Below are positions 1 to 11,867 of a DNA stretch of 64,000 bases, in pieces (position 1 is the first letter of the stretch; each line of letters opens with the position of its first letter). Below the pieces are notes generated by a model. It saw nothing but the letters and a program-made list of their open reading frames with translations, had not been told where the DNA came from and did not search any database. Source of the stretch: Symbiodinium kawagutii (Eukaryota; Sar; Dinophyceae; Suessiales; Symbiodiniaceae); the NCBI GenBank assembly GCA_009767595.1, contig VSDK01002018.1:639577-703576 (forward strand), read 5' to 3'. Both the position numbers and the translations under genes were made by a program.

Positions 1-1846
1 GGATAACATTGGAATATATATCATGAATGCTTATATAATGATGCCTGATGATAGTTGATGGTTGCTGATGGCAATCATGGACCAGAACTGCTAGTATCGC
101 TGCGCGTCGAACAGGTTGAGCAAAGTAGCAATCACATGACTCGTATCCAATGATGCAGTGGAGCTAAATATGAATTAACCCCTGTAAAGTAGCCTTTACG
201 AACATTCATTCTCTGTTCTTAACCTCGAGCAACCCTCATTAACCAGTGGTCACCACTAGCAATTAACCCTTATCAACTATGAAGTATAGCCATAGAGTCT
301 CACCAATGAACATGGACAGGCGCCTCTGCCATTGTGCGAGGGGTGCCTGCTGACCGCAAGCCAAACCCTTATCCACCATCATTAATCACTAGCAAACCTC
401 ACTAATCCATTGCATATGTGACCATTATTTCCTTTTAACTTTACCATGACTCAAATCCGCCATGAAAAACATTCATTAGCCACTAGAAACCTTTATTAAC
501 CACTATTCGCCACTAATAACCCCCACCATGACCCACTAGTTACCCATTACTACTCCACCATCAAACCCTCATTACCCCCCCCCCCCCGGCGGAAGCGCAC
601 GCTGTCTCCACTGCACTGCTCTGACACAGCTCTTCCAAGGTCTCACAGGGCTGGAAGGACCAGCGGTGGAGATGTGCAAACGAGCGGTGCTAGTGGTCAA
701 TGTCTGGTGAATAATAAGAGTTTAGTGGTCACACAACTAAGTCGTCAGTTAGATGGTGGATCTCTGCTACTGTACAAAGGACACACTGGAATCTGGCCAT
801 TACCAGATGGGAGCGGCATGCTACATAATAAGAGTAATAGGCATGATAGATAGGTAATAGGTTGGTAATAGGTCATGATTACCAATAATAATTACCAATG
901 GTTAAAAAACACTATCATGGGTGATAGGTCGGGTACCATTATTAATACCGATGATGAATAACGGGTAAGATCAAACCATCATCACTGGTTAATGGCTAAA
1001 AAAACACTAATGATGAACAACCTATCATTGTACGAATAGATGAAAATAAATGGCAAATAGGTGAAAATAACATAATGGTCTATAATCACAAATTATCACT
1101 TATGGTCAACGGCTAAACACACTGATGGTGAAAATGCATGGCAAATAGGTGAATGAATAATAACCTAGGGCTACTGGTGAATAAGAATAAATGTATAAGA
1201 ATAACCACTAGTGGTTAATGATGAATAATAGGTAATAGGTTGGTAATGATGGGGATCAGGGATATGTAACCTAACAATCAATACAGAGTCTACCTGGCTA
1301 TAAATAATGACTAATAGATGATTGTTAATTGTGGTTTAATGGTTATTGTAGAAGCCTAAAAAACACTGCTATTCTGGATCATAAACCAATGATTTACCAT
1401 TGTCATTATTGTTTATATAATGATAATTAAAAACAACTAATGACAATAATAATTACTAACCCTACAACCATGAAACTTACTGTGATGTCAATAAGAACGA
1501 TATAATTGCTAATAATTGCCAGTGGTTCTTGATGATAGGTTGGCAATGCTGGGGACAGAACCCAACCTAACCCTATCGTTCATGCTGCATTCATGCTTGA
1601 TAATAATGACGAATGGTTGATAATAACCAATGGTTGGTAATATATCGTTGATTGTAGTTGGGTAATTAACAGTTCGCAATCCATCTAATAATCTCATATA
1701 GCAATGAAAGGGATAAAACCGCAAACTAGCAGAACTATATCCAACCATCACATCGTCGTGGGTCATCCATCCCAGTTGGCCATGGTAAGTAGCGAATGCA
1801 CCAGCCATGGCCGACCTCGCTCTGCACTGGAACCCCCCAAACTCAC
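1..1846. other. Gene-free low-complexity DNA
   Basis: I see no gene here. Positions about 160-590 are rich in CCATTA/AACCACTA words and end in a C13 run (575-587). Positions about 800-1680 carry the complementary words (GGTAAT, TGGTTAATG). The change of strand polarity is abrupt. Open frames here are short and low in GC and look incidental. Confidence 0.6.
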
Positions 1847-1916
1847 GGCTCCCTCCACGGCTCCATCCCAGCCTTCTGCACATCCAAAGAAGCAGCTAAG
1901 AGACCTTCCAAGCGCG
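1847..1916 (-). CDS. Exon of unrecognised gene (ARM-like chain, last seen exon)
   Basis: GC-rich island in AT-rich surroundings. On the minus strand an acceptor GTTCAG precedes 70 nt reading RLEGLLAASLDVQKAGMEPW and ending at a strong donor GTGAGT (1841-1846). The entry phase is 1, which matches the exit phase of the exon at 3604-3670. An alternative reading starts at an ATG (1924) in another frame and also stays open to the same donor; it gives a cysteine-rich peptide and fits the neighbour less well. Function unknown; the gene probably continues to the left of the window. Confidence 0.45.
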
Positions 1917-2171
1917 CTGAACATCCGCCAGTGATGCGAAGAGCGCCAGTGGTTCATACTGGTTGATGACGATTGGTTGGTAATGGTCCATAGATGTCCA
2001 TAGTGGTTGACATAGTTCATGGTAGTGGTTGACTATTGGTTCACAATGGTTCTGGAGGGATCATAGCCAACCAAAGGGTTTAGATCAGGTTTGGGTTGTT
2101 CCATTTTGTTTGGGATTTGTTTTTGGCATGGGTCCTTCGAGGGCATCGCGCGCTGTCGTCGTTTTTTGCTC

Positions 2172-2200
2172 GGGTTGGGGTTGGGGTTGGGGTGGGGTGT
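2172..2200 (+). repeat. (TTGGGG)n G-tract run
   Basis: Consecutive TTGGGG words, able to form a G-quadruplex. They resemble ciliate telomere units but are few and internal. A second G-tract lies at about 2281-2315 as part of the duplicated unit described next. Confidence 0.7.
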
Positions 2201-2440
2201 AATAACGCTCGTCACACGTTGCATCCGCTGCACATGCTATACGTCATGCTACGTCATGCGACGTCACGCTACGTCATGGTTGGGTTGGGGTGGGGTTGGG
2301 GTTGCGGTGGGGTGTAGTAACGTTGGTCACACGTTGCATCCGCTGCACATGCTATACGTCATGCTACGTCATGCGACGTCATGCTACGTCATTCTACGTC
2401 ATCCTACGTCATGCCACGTCATTCTACGTCATCCGCTGCA
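2180..2440 (+). repeat. Duplicated ~115-bp unit with TACGTCAT arrays
   Basis: A unit made of a G-tract, a CACACGTTGCATCCGCTGCA segment and a 10-bp array TACGTCATGC occurs twice. The array has about four units at 2240-2279 and eight at 2355-2432. The core TACGTCA equals TGACGTA on the other strand, a cAMP-response-element-like word. The reading frames across it are products of the repeat. Confidence 0.8.
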
Positions 2441-3603
2441 CTTGCTATGCCGCGCAAGGGGGGTGGGTGTTGCGCAAGGCATAGGAGAAGAAGTACCGCA
2501 GAAAGTGAGGCAAAAAAAAACTTTTTTTGGCGTACGCTCTTGAGACACCCCGAAATGAAAATGGTCCGAAACTCAGATCTTAACACAAGTTGTGCGTCAA
2601 AAACGCGCGATGCCCTGGCAGGACCCATCCCTTGTTTTTCCGCCTCAATCTGGAAATGGAAGTGTGCCAACCATAAGTCCTTAAGAATCCCCAAGTCGTT
2701 TCTTAAAATGGGACCCCAAATCATCCTGTAATGATTCTTAATATTGTTTTAAATCATCCTTTAATGATTCTTAATATTGTTTTTAATCATTATATATTTC
2801 TAGAGAAATAATCTTTAGTACTCAACCGACCATAGCTTTGGGGTTTCCTATAGCTCGACAAACACTCGTTACAGCCGCTGCTTCCCGTGGAACAGCAGCT
2901 GAACGGCAAATGGTTTGGGCTGGGACAACTGCCCAGTATGTTAACCATTGATGCTAGCATTTCTTTAACACAACTGGCTATTCTCAACCCATTACATTCA
3001 TAAATGGCTATGGATCTATACCATGTACCCCTGGTGTACTAACCGTTGTATTCTGTATGATTGCTGGTTAACATCCCCAATCATGTTGACCCAACTCTAT
3101 TGACCATTATTCACCAACATTGTTTTCATATATAATGGTCGTTCTCAACCATTAATCACTATTGTTTGGCATAAGTAAACACTAGAAAACATTATCAGGC
3201 ACTATTCACCAACATCAACCATTGAAATCAGCCACATAAGTGGCCATTCTCAACCATCATTTTCAGATATGACTCACTCTTAATTAACCACAATTCACCA
3301 AGATCATTTTCGTCTATGATGGCATATGACGGCCATTCCCAACTATTGCGACCACTATCAACCACTATTCAACATCATGATTCTCAGATCTGACAGCCAG
3401 TCTCAACCATGAATCACTATTGACCACTCTTCCCAACCATTCTGACCACCATTCTCAACCATTCTTCACAAGCATTAATCCCTATTAACCACTATTGATT
3501 GGTTGAGAATCACTCAAATAGCATACTATTGGATCACTACATATCACCATTCTCCATCACAAAAGGCCACCCTGATGTCCCGCTTGCGGCGCGCGCGCAA
3601 CAC

Positions 3604-3670
3604 CTGCGGTGCGGGGCGCGCTGGGCGCGCCACTGGCCGCCATGGCCGCCAGGGACGAGACGCCCTCCGC
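3604..3670 (-). CDS. Exon, alanine-rich helix of ARM-like protein
   Basis: Very GC-rich island. Minus strand: acceptor GGCCAG, then 67 nt reading AEGVSSLAAMAASGAPSAPR plus two residues, then donor GTGTTG. It enters in phase 0 and leaves in phase 1. Joined to the exon at 5823-5910 it continues that exon as the third helix of an armadillo-like repeat (QAKVE then AEGVSSLAAMAASG). The opposite strand is open too but arginine-rich and less natural. Family assignment is inference. Confidence 0.45.
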
Positions 3671-3924
3671 CTGGCCATGCTGGGCATGGTATAACCACGA
3701 TGGATAAATTGATTGCTAGCAATATCGGTGGTAAATGATTATCAAGGGTATAGTAAATGGATATTGGTATAGCAACGATATAGTAAATGGTATACCAATA
3801 TTATCAATGGTATAGTAAATGGTATAGCAATATCGTTGGTACATGATTTTCTATTGTAAATGAATAGTAAGTTGGGGTAATCAAGAGTATAATGATAATG
3901 ATATAGCAATATCGTTGGTAAAAA

Positions 3925-4030
3925 TGGTGGTTTCTCAAGTTATAAGGGACCCCAAAGTTATGGTTGGTTTCTTGGTATAAATGACTACTATTGGATGATT
4001 TAGGGGTACCCCTATTTTGAGAAACCACCA
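3925..4030. mobile_element. Family A inverted-repeat element
   Basis: Terminal inverted repeats TGGTGGTTTCTCAAG and TTTTGAGAAACCACCA with inner GGGACCCC/GGGGTACCCC arms. Flanked by AA on both sides. No coding capacity; probable MITE. Confidence 0.85.
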
Positions 4031-4962
4031 AATGATTATCTATTGTAAATGGATAGTAAAGGGGTAATCAGGGGTAGCATGATAATGGGTCATCCTGAGG
4101 ATATATTACACTATTGATGAATCTAGTGGTAATAATATCGGGTGGGTAATGATGAACTATAACAAAACAATAATTGCAGTAGTGGGAATAATAATGGTTG
4201 GAATATCTAGCGTTAATAATAACTATAGTGGAACAATGATTAAAAATGGGTAATAGTATATTAAAACATGTAGTGGCAATGATAATGGTACAATAATGAC
4301 TTTGGAGAATAATGGCCACTGACAAAAAACATAGTAAAATACAGTAATGTCTTTTCATGACATCTAGTGGTGATAAATATATATATATATATGTATGCAA
4401 ATACATGTCAATAATGACTGATGGTCAACTGATAATATCAATAATGGGTAATTAATGATCGTGATTGACTGTTTGTTAATCCTGTTGAATAATGGTCGCT
4501 GGTCAACATGACCAAATTATAATGACGGATAATCATGGTTGATTACTGATAGCCAATCTTCATGGCTTCATAACCATTATCATACTTGATCATATTTCAT
4601 GAAGAACTCAGGAGCACTAGTATGATTTGGTGAGAAACCACCATATGTTTGGTTTCTGGTTGGTTAATTTGCTGGTGGTTGATTGATCGTTGATTCATGC
4701 TTTGCGCCAATGGTTTATAAAAGGTTCATCAACGGCGCAATGCTCATGAAGGGTTTCGACGGATTCCTCGATATCTCCCTGCGCTTGGTTTGAATCAGCC
4801 AATGAACCAAACCTTAACGCAGGATGAAAAGAAATTAATCCATCTAGTGGCTTAATCTTGGTTATTCAATGATGAATTTGAATCTGACGATCAACCATTG
4901 ATTTGCTGAATTCGTCACATAAAAACGATGCAAAGGAAACTATCATAACTCGAGATCATTTG
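4031..4962. other. Gene-free stretch
   Basis: Degenerate ATGGTTAAT-type words with G excess on the plus strand, plus a short AT microsatellite near 4378-4391. Nothing gene-like was seen. Confidence 0.55.
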
Positions 4963-5036
4963 GCTGTGGGTCAGTTCAACTTGTAAACCCCATTGTTTTC
5001 CCTGCAATTCTTACTTATTATCCGCCGCTGTTAGCC
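4963..5036. mobile_element. Degenerate family B element
   Basis: Starts TGGCTGTGGGTCA and keeps the internal CCATTGTTTTCCC word, but the right arm has decayed to TTAGCCA. It stands just left of a better copy. Confidence 0.5.
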
Positions 5037-5052
5037 ATTTTGTTAAAACACA

Positions 5053-5166
5053 TGGCTGTGGGTCAAAACCCTGTACCCGTGGTTCCCCATCATTCACCAT
5101 TGTTTTCCCTATAAAATGGTTGCTTATTATCCACCATTATTGCTGGTTAATATTGACCCATAACCA
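5053..5166. mobile_element. Family B inverted-repeat element
   Basis: TGGCTGTGGGTCAAAACC at the left and TATTGACCCATAACCA at the right, with CCCATCATTCACCATTGTT inside. Both flanks begin with CA. Non-coding; probable MITE. Confidence 0.85.
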
Positions 5167-5339
5167 CATGAAATTCACAGATCGACGGACCTGTGGTTTC
5201 ACATGGTGGCACCTTTTGGGGTTCATGGCGACTCATTGATTTGATCACACACCTTCTGGACAAACAAACGGGAAGACAATTCTCGCAGAACTGATGCTCA
5301 TGACATATCGTTACTAGTCATATCTGGTGATGTTTGTTA

Positions 5340-5392
5340 CACACACACACATATATATATATGTATATAAAAAAAATATATATATATATATT
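5340..5392. repeat. (AC)n-(AT)n microsatellite
   Basis: A run of CA dinucleotides passes into AT dinucleotides, interrupted by a short A run. Simple sequence only. Confidence 0.85.
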
Positions 5393-5822
5393 TATTGAAA
5401 CTGTGATGGCACGTGACGGCTAAGTATGACCAAATATGGATAATTAATCATGATGTGACAGCGGTTGACAACAATGCGATAGTGGTTCACTGCTGCTTAA
5501 TCGGCGTCGTTCGTTTGGGTCAGCATTCCCAGTAAGGCCGAACCATCATCTCACACAGCTCAGCCTCCGCAAGTGGCGGCCTTCGAAACGCAAAGCCAGG
5601 TGATGTCCATCTGGTCCCAGCATCACTGAGCCAAAACCATTGGTTGCCTTAAGGGTTCCCTGACTTGCCTGGTTTGTCCATCAATGGTTGTGGCTCCAAG
5701 TAGCTCCAAATTGTCGTTCTAATAGGGGAAACCAACCAGCCATTGGGTTCAATATGGCCAAACCCATATCCAAACATCAATCCAAGCCAAGGTTTTTGGG
5801 CACAACCACCTATCCGATCAGC

Positions 5823-5910
5823 TTCGACTTTGGCCTGCATGTCCGCATCGTCAGAATTCAGCATCTCCACGAGTGGTCGGATGAAGGCACTGGTGTCGCC
5901 TGGAGGATCG
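5823..5910 (-). CDS. Exon of armadillo-like repeat protein
   Basis: Minus strand: acceptor TTGACTACAG, 88 nt, then a GC donor (GAA|GCTGAT). The peptide SAFIRPLVEMLNSDDADMQA has the pattern of an armadillo repeat helix pair (I-x-PLV-x-ML...D-x-x-x-Q). It enters in phase 2 and leaves in phase 0, which fits the exon at 3604-3670; that exon supplies the following alanine-rich helix. ARM proteins are protein-binding scaffolds; no partner can be inferred. A donor 13 nt further (ATAG|GTGG) is possible. Confidence 0.55.
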
Positions 5911-6441
5911 CTGTAGTCAAAAAATTAATTGCTGTTGAGGGGTTGTGGTTGAAACATGCTTGCTGGCAATGCTGAAAGACTGATTCACCATGGCTCTTCG
6001 TGGGTATCGATTTGGGAAGGTCATTGAACTGTATATTGGTCACCAACCACAAACAAAAAATCCCATTGAATAACGGTTAGCAAGGATGCCGTGATAAACT
6101 CACATGGTTGTTTCTTACATGGCATGGATTTTTCCATTCTCCAGCCTCTACCTAATTTCTTCAGTAAACCCATCACCGAGGAAAATGTAGCCATCAACCA
6201 GGTTTGAAGGGAAAGTGATGGTTATGCTATACTGTTTGTTGAAATTTGTTGAATCATGGATGGTAGGCGGCAACCAATTTAGGATGCTGACAACAACTGC
6301 TGTTTCATGGTGAGCAAAGAACAGCCCTTCCACCTGATGGATGATGATGGCCGCAAAGCTAAAACTGTTCCAATTCGCTCTATCCAACTTTGCCTCTGTT
6401 GATCCCAGGGCCTCATTAACTCCAACTGTCCCTGCTTCATT

Positions 6442-6547
6442 TGGCTGTGGGTCAAAACCCTGTCCCCCTGGTTCCCCAATCATTAGCCATTGTTTTCCCT
6501 AGGAAATCCCCCATTCGTTGGTTGGTTAACTGCTTGACCCATAGCCA
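6442..6547. mobile_element. Family B inverted-repeat element
   Basis: TGGCTGTGGGTCAAAACC to GCTTGACCCATAGCCA, with TT flanks on both sides. Non-coding. Confidence 0.85.
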
Positions 6548-6650
6548 TTTCTACCTATCTCGATAGGGATCCCCTGCCAAGCCCCTTGGGGAAGTTTGTC
6601 ACAAGCCCCGCGCCTGCTGAAACAGGCGGAGGCGTTGGCAGTAGGGATGC

Positions 6651-6719
6651 CTGTGCCTTGGCCATTCGCGTTGCGACGGCGCCGCCAGGCCGGTGCAACG
6701 CCATTACCGCCCCAGGCCG
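6651..6719 (-). CDS. Exon of unrecognised gene
   Basis: Minus strand: acceptor GTGACCACCAG, 69 nt reading RPGAVMALHRPGGAVATRMA and three more residues, then a GC donor (CAG|GCATCC). Phase 0 on both sides. Very high GC in third codon positions. The plus strand is also open (65-115 codons), so the strand rests on the splice signals and on the neighbouring minus exons. Confidence 0.4.
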
Positions 6720-7132
6720 CTGGTGGTCACTGGTCACCTTTCATGCCGTGCTGCTTGCGATCCAACTCCGCAGTTTTTAGATCCGTTCGCATCACCAGAA
6801 TTGCGGGACCATTCGCAGGTCACAATGTTGTAAATCAGCGCTCGCATAAAGCCGAGGGTGAAGTAAAAGAAGGACGCAAGGCTTGTGACTTGTGCAAATC
6901 TCAGAGAGCAAAGCCTTCCAAGGGTGGAAGAGAAATATCTTAGATCTTATGCGGTGGTATATTTCCAACAATTAGGAGGGAGGGAATATAAGAACAACAA
7001 ACAACAATAGACTTGAAGGTTCAGATTGTCGGAGTCATTACTTATTCCCTATGCTCATTCTCTTATTAAGCGAGCAATGACTAAGTTCTGGTCCCACATA
7101 GCCTTAGTGCCCTGGATAGAAGCACGCACTCT

Positions 7133-7237
7133 CTAAGCTTCCAAAATCACAATGGCTCCCCATCCATGTCCAAGGTAGCGAAGTATAGCAGCTTTCGGGT
7201 CACTCCCACGGGCGCTCATCATGATGGATGCTATCAC
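7133..7237 (-). CDS. Coding-like segment ending in TAG
   Basis: Minus-strand frame of 34 codons ending in TAG with ARGSDPKAAILRYLGHGWGA near its end. Purines fill most first codon positions, as expected for coding DNA. It may be a last exon or a fragment of a gene; no family was recognised. About 6790-7130 next to it is compositionally unlike the surrounding spacer but has no clear frame. Confidence 0.35.
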   Translation of the reverse strand: MIASIMMSARGSDPKAAILRYLGHGWGAIVILEA

Positions 7238-7975
7238 GTTGACTTTATAATGCCGGGCTCATGTTCCATCAAGGTCAATGTGTCAAATTCAGGCAAATGA
7301 TCATTCATCAGGTATGATCATTCATGTTAGCAATTGGTCCATTTACGGTTAAGCCGTTGATTGACCGTTCATCAGCCGTTCACCGTTGAATCAATCGTAG
7401 CCCAGCCATCGATGGCTAACACAAGCTCAACAAACAGCCGGTGACCGTTTCGTTTCAGCTACTGCATGGTTGTCGAACTATACTTGGGTATCTAACTATC
7501 GTAAATAGCCCTATAAGGCCCCTGTAGCCCATAACCAGGATAACTAAACTCGTCTATAAGAGTCAATATCATTGCAGCATCAACCATGAGTATGTGAGTA
7601 ACCCATTATCAATTACTATCTACTGGTTTCACCACTCCCTGTAGCCCTGAATCGCTCCCCCTTTAAAGGGATAGAACGGGAAACTGTGGCGACCCTCATC
7701 GCTCCCTGAGAATCACCAGCTAGCAACCATCAGTAAACATGATTAAGCATCAAGGTCCCAACCTTGCAGAATCACCATCCTGAATCCCCACTGGTGAGGC
7801 ATGTTCCACAAGCGGCATGGTTTTTGCCGGTGAGGCCGCGGGTTATGAGTCACGGTTGGTGCTGAGGCCATTGACACAACACGCAAGTGAACATTGGTAT
7901 CCATGATCAGCCCTTGGAAACATCATGTAAGTGTTACAGTCACTAGCGCCAAAGTATAGACATGATGTAATCATA
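7238..7975. other. Gene-free stretch
   Basis: AT-rich spacer with ATCAACCAT-type words. No frame, repeat array or element boundary was recognised. Confidence 0.5.
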
Positions 7976-8071
7976 TGGCGGTTTTCTCACAAAGGGGGAC
8001 CCTAAAAATGGTTGCTAATAAATGACTACTATTGGATGATTTGGGGATACCCCTATTTTGAGAAACACCCA
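7976..8071. mobile_element. Family A inverted-repeat element
   Basis: TGGCGGTTTTCTCACAAAGG to CCTATTTTGAGAAACACCCA. Flanked by TA on both sides. Confidence 0.8.
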
Positions 8072-8974
8072 TATGGTTCGCAGCATTGAATAACGACAGC
8101 ATACAGCAGCGCATCGCTGCCAGGAAGAGGAAATGACATACACATGTATCACTATTGGTTTATTGATCCGTTATAAATTCTAAACTAATAACTACTTTTG
8201 TAGCATTGTCAGGATCATCGACAACAGGTAGAGGGATCATTGGTAATGCACTATTTGTCATTGCGACCCATTAATGACTAGTGGTAATCAATCCACTATT
8301 CAATCAACTGACTGCTAGTCATAGTTTACTAATCAATGAATCAACTACAGCAATTAGAGTCATAGATTACTAGTAGATTCCTCTTGATTGACATTTGGTG
8401 CCTGGAATCATCTGGTGACAGGGCCACCGTCTGACGACAATCCCATGGTCCATCCTTGAACCTACAACTAGTCGAATGTTGGAGTTGTAACAGAGTTATT
8501 TGATGAGTTGACTATATAGTTGACTAGTTGAACCAAAAACTAGCTGCTGGTTGATCACTTGATCACTCATCTACAACTAGCATCAAGTAGCAATTGCTTG
8601 AAGAATCTACAAGTAATCTAAAGAGTACTCTCTAATCAACGAGACATTGCGCCGTATTCCTCTCAAGCATCGATGCTGAAGATGTTGAAGGTGATTACAG
8701 ATCATCATATCCCCATTCCCATCGATAAACTGGTGAATGACGTAGCTGGTCAATCCGCTGGTTCATTGGTTGGTGAACGCTAGCTGATTGAGCTGCCCAC
8801 TTTGGAAATTGAAACATTGATTAGCACCTATGGCCAACCACTGATTAAGCTAGAATACCAATGGTTACATACCAAATACCAATGGTTAATGAAATCTATT
8901 ACCCCCATTCTTGCAGATTTATTAACCATCTTTCCTGCTTGTCCACTTGGGAAGTCCATCCCAAGTTGGTTGAA
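8072..8974. other. Gene-free stretch
   Basis: Low-GC spacer with CAACTAG-type words. Nothing supportable was seen. Confidence 0.5.
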
Positions 8975-9035
8975 TCATCTCTGCCAGTTGGGGGTGAACA
9001 ATGGCCTCGGTAACCCAGCTGAGTCGTCAAAGCAT
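8975..9035 (-). CDS. Possible small terminal exon
   Basis: Minus strand: acceptor TTCCGCACCAG, then a frame reading CFDDSAGLPRPLFTPNWQR and a TGA at 8975. The peptide looks natural but is very short and its gene is unknown. Confidence 0.25.
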
Positions 9036-9089
9036 CTGGTGCGGAACTCAGTGAAAACTCCAACATTCATCACTCCATTCACTTGTATA

Positions 9090-10225
9090 TACATGTATAT
9101 ATATATATTGATACATAAATTTATGTATTTATTATGTGTAAATATATGATCAATTATGATACTAAATAACACAATGGTCAATATTTGTGAGGATTTGTGA
9201 GGATTTGCGCACATGAAGCATCACATCTGGGGATGATCGACGTTCAAAGTTGTACTTGTACATCCATAGCCATGGGGGTACCCCCACCCACGACCATGTT
9301 CCACTGGGTTAGTTCCCCTCGTTATTGAAAGCACATAGCCGGCAATGCAAAGATGTGTCTTCCTTCAGTAATACTTCAAATGGCCAACAAACATCGAAAC
9401 AGCAAAATAATCGTACCTGAGCATTGATCCAACATATTACATGACCCTCATAGAGACGTCAAACACTGGATGCTGCTGCTTAAAAACACTTACGAAAAAT
9501 GCTTAATGGATTTGGCAGTTCATGATGGCCAATAATGATCAATGATGATTGAATATGGTTGAAGACTACTAACGAAGACACGCCCACACACGTCCGCCAC
9601 TTCATACACACATTTGTTTGACATAATGATCGGCAAAAGTTGGTCAATAGTTCATCATAATAGTTAAATCATATATGTTATTGAACATGATAGCTCATGT
9701 TAGTTCACGTTAGTTCATTGTAGTTCATCATATAATCGTCCGTCATAGTAGTAAAACACAACCATTAATGGTTCATGCCAGCATCATTTCTTGTTCGTAA
9801 TAATTTGCCATCATGACTCATAGTTTGCCATTACAACAAGCATTGACCATCGTGACTATAGGTCAAAGTCATGAGTTACGACTTGTAGTACCCATAGCTA
9901 GTCATAACTTTTGTGAACCGCCACTAATCAAGTTACCACAAACTAAGTTGCCACAAATCATTACCCCATGGTAAACTAACCAGGAAGTGGAAAATCCATC
10001 AGTTGAGCAAAGATTTTTTAATAATTGAAAGCTGTTATCCTGAGAAGCCTACGCGGTGGGTAGTTGAAGCACCAGTGCCTACGCGAAGCCTACGCGAGGC
10101 TTCAATCCATTGAAAGGTTGCCTGCGTGCGCAATCAAAAAAAATCTCTGCTTAGTTGTAGCTGGTGTGCCTACCACAGCAGGAATACTGGGAAACTTTTT
10201 CATCTCCAGGTCAGGGACTGCGTTT
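9090..10225. other. Gene-free stretch with TA microsatellite
   Basis: A TA-rich run at about 9088-9160, then AT-rich spacer. At 10045-10100 the word AGCCTACGCG occurs three times within 55 bp. No gene was recognised. Confidence 0.5.
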
Positions 10226-10447
10226 GCCGGGCGTTTCTCAAAGTTTGGAGTACCCCCACATCATCCAATATGGCGAGCTGGGTCAAGCAGTTAACCAACC
10301 AATCATGGGGGATAATCACCTACAATTTCATAGGGAAAACAGCCTGGTTAATGATAGGGGAACCAGGGGTTTTGACCCACAGCCATATCAATCATTTTTG
10401 TAATAAACCGTCAATTGTTTGGGGCTCCCAAGTGTAAGAACCCCCCA
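10226..10447. mobile_element. Family A element split by a family B insertion
   Basis: Left arm GGGCGTTTCTCAAAGTTTGG at 10226 and right arm TTTGGGGCTCCCAAG to AACCCCCC near 10447. The middle is interrupted by a complete B element. Removing B restores a normal A core (CATCATCCAATA joined to TCAATCATTTT). Confidence 0.7.
10271..10385. mobile_element. Family B element nested in family A
   Basis: TGGCGAGCTGGGTCAAGCAG to TTGACCCACAGCCA with TA on both sides. It lies inside an A copy, so this B insertion is younger than that A copy. Confidence 0.8.
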
Positions 10448-10901
10448 GCTATTGTACCAATTGACCATCAATTAGCCAGGCCATTACTAGTTGATCATGG
10501 GTGGGTGATTAACCATGAGTGAACCATGGTATGTCCGATGGTCACTAACAACGAGCCACTAGCTAAGGTACCACTATACAACCGTTATTGTCATTCTTGA
10601 CCATCATTGCTGCTTATAACCACATTATCCTCTAGTATTGACCATCATTGTAACCTTCAAAAAAACCTGACCCCCTATGAAACCATTGGTCGTTCCTCCC
10701 TAGAACCCAAAAAAAACCCAATGAAAAATCCTCCTAATAAACCACTACAACCCCCCCAAACAACTTCCCATCACCAGCCATAACCAGAGCCATTGCTCGA
10801 AGAAATCCTCTGAGCAATCAGCTGGAGCCAGGCTGAAGCTAAGTCTCAAATGGGCTGAAGCCTGGTAGCGCGAACATGTCAGCCGGGTGCTTAGGTGATA
10901 G

Positions 10902-11017
10902 GGCTATGGGTCAATATTAACCAACCAATAATGGGGGATAATAACAAGTATATAATGATAGGGAAAACAGTGGTCAATGATGGGGAACCAGGGGTACAGG
11001 GTTTTGACCCACAGCCA
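10902..11017. mobile_element. Family B inverted-repeat element
   Basis: GGCTATGGGTCAATATTAAC to GGGTTTTGACCCACAGCCA, opposite in orientation to the copies at 5053 and 6442. Confidence 0.85.
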
Positions 11018-11241
11018 TCGGGTTCATGGCTCTTAACTAATGCTTAATGACACTCTAGTGATCATTAACCCTTAGGGTTCATCATCGAAGCAATGGTTAG
11101 CCCTTAACTGAATGATCATCGACTCTAGTGGTTAATGGTGCTGAATGATGCTTAATGAGACCATACAAGGTGGTCATCATATGGTGCTTAGGTGATATGA
11201 GTAGTGGTTGATGAATTGTGAATCATAATGTTCAACACTGG

Positions 11242-11381
11242 TACCAGGTGGGGACCCTCGAAAAGTTGCTAAGTTGGGCTATCACGAGGGTAACTAGTAG
11301 GCAAATGATAGATCATGCAGATACATGTGTAGTTCAATGGGTTGATAACCAACTTATAACGTTTGGGGGCCCCACCTGGTA
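11242..11381. mobile_element. Family D inverted-repeat element
   Basis: TACCAGGTGGGGACCC at the left mirrors GGGGGCCCCACCTGGTA at the right. Inside are AAGTTGGGCTATCACG and GAGGGTAACTAGTAGG, words also seen at 16948-17010 and around the LINE insertion at 47.4/50.1 kb. Confidence 0.75.
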
Positions 11382-11867
11382 GGTGACAGGGAATGATCAT
11401 GGAGGTTAATCATGGGTAATAGCGGTGAATCACGGTTCATTAATGGCTAACTATGGCCGAATAGTGGTCAGTTCATTGATTAATGATGATCAAGTGATGG
11501 TTAACTAATGATTTCATATGGATTTGGAATGATCAAGTTATGGGTGATGGTTGATGATGGGCAATAACTAATGATTAATCATGTCCACTCATTGATCAGA
11601 ATAATCACAACAGCCACATCAAATCACAGCCAAAAGTTGAGTTTCCATGTGTTTGATGCATTGCGTATTTACTTGCACTTAGGGGTTTTCATAGAAATGG
11701 TGTAAACAATACAGTCCTGTTCGTGGACCTAGGTTTCTTTGATCGCTGTGAAACCAAATGCAAGGCAGAATCACACAGCCCCTGGTGCTCTTGGTTCTGC
11801 TACTGCAGGCGGCGCTCGTCTATTCTAGTACAGGAGTATGTATTCTAGATACATTACAGGCGATATG

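Noticed and set aside
1847-1924. ATG-initiated 26-codon first exon ending at GTGAGT
   Set aside because: The same donor with an acceptor at 1917 gives a more natural peptide and the phase expected from 3604-3670. Kept only as an alternative.
2172-2200. Telomere repeat (TTGGGG)
   Set aside because: Only a few units, internal, and part of a duplicated local repeat.
4068-4406. 112-codon minus-strand frame
   Set aside because: AT-rich low-complexity sequence giving a Y/I/H-rich peptide; it overlaps simple repeats.
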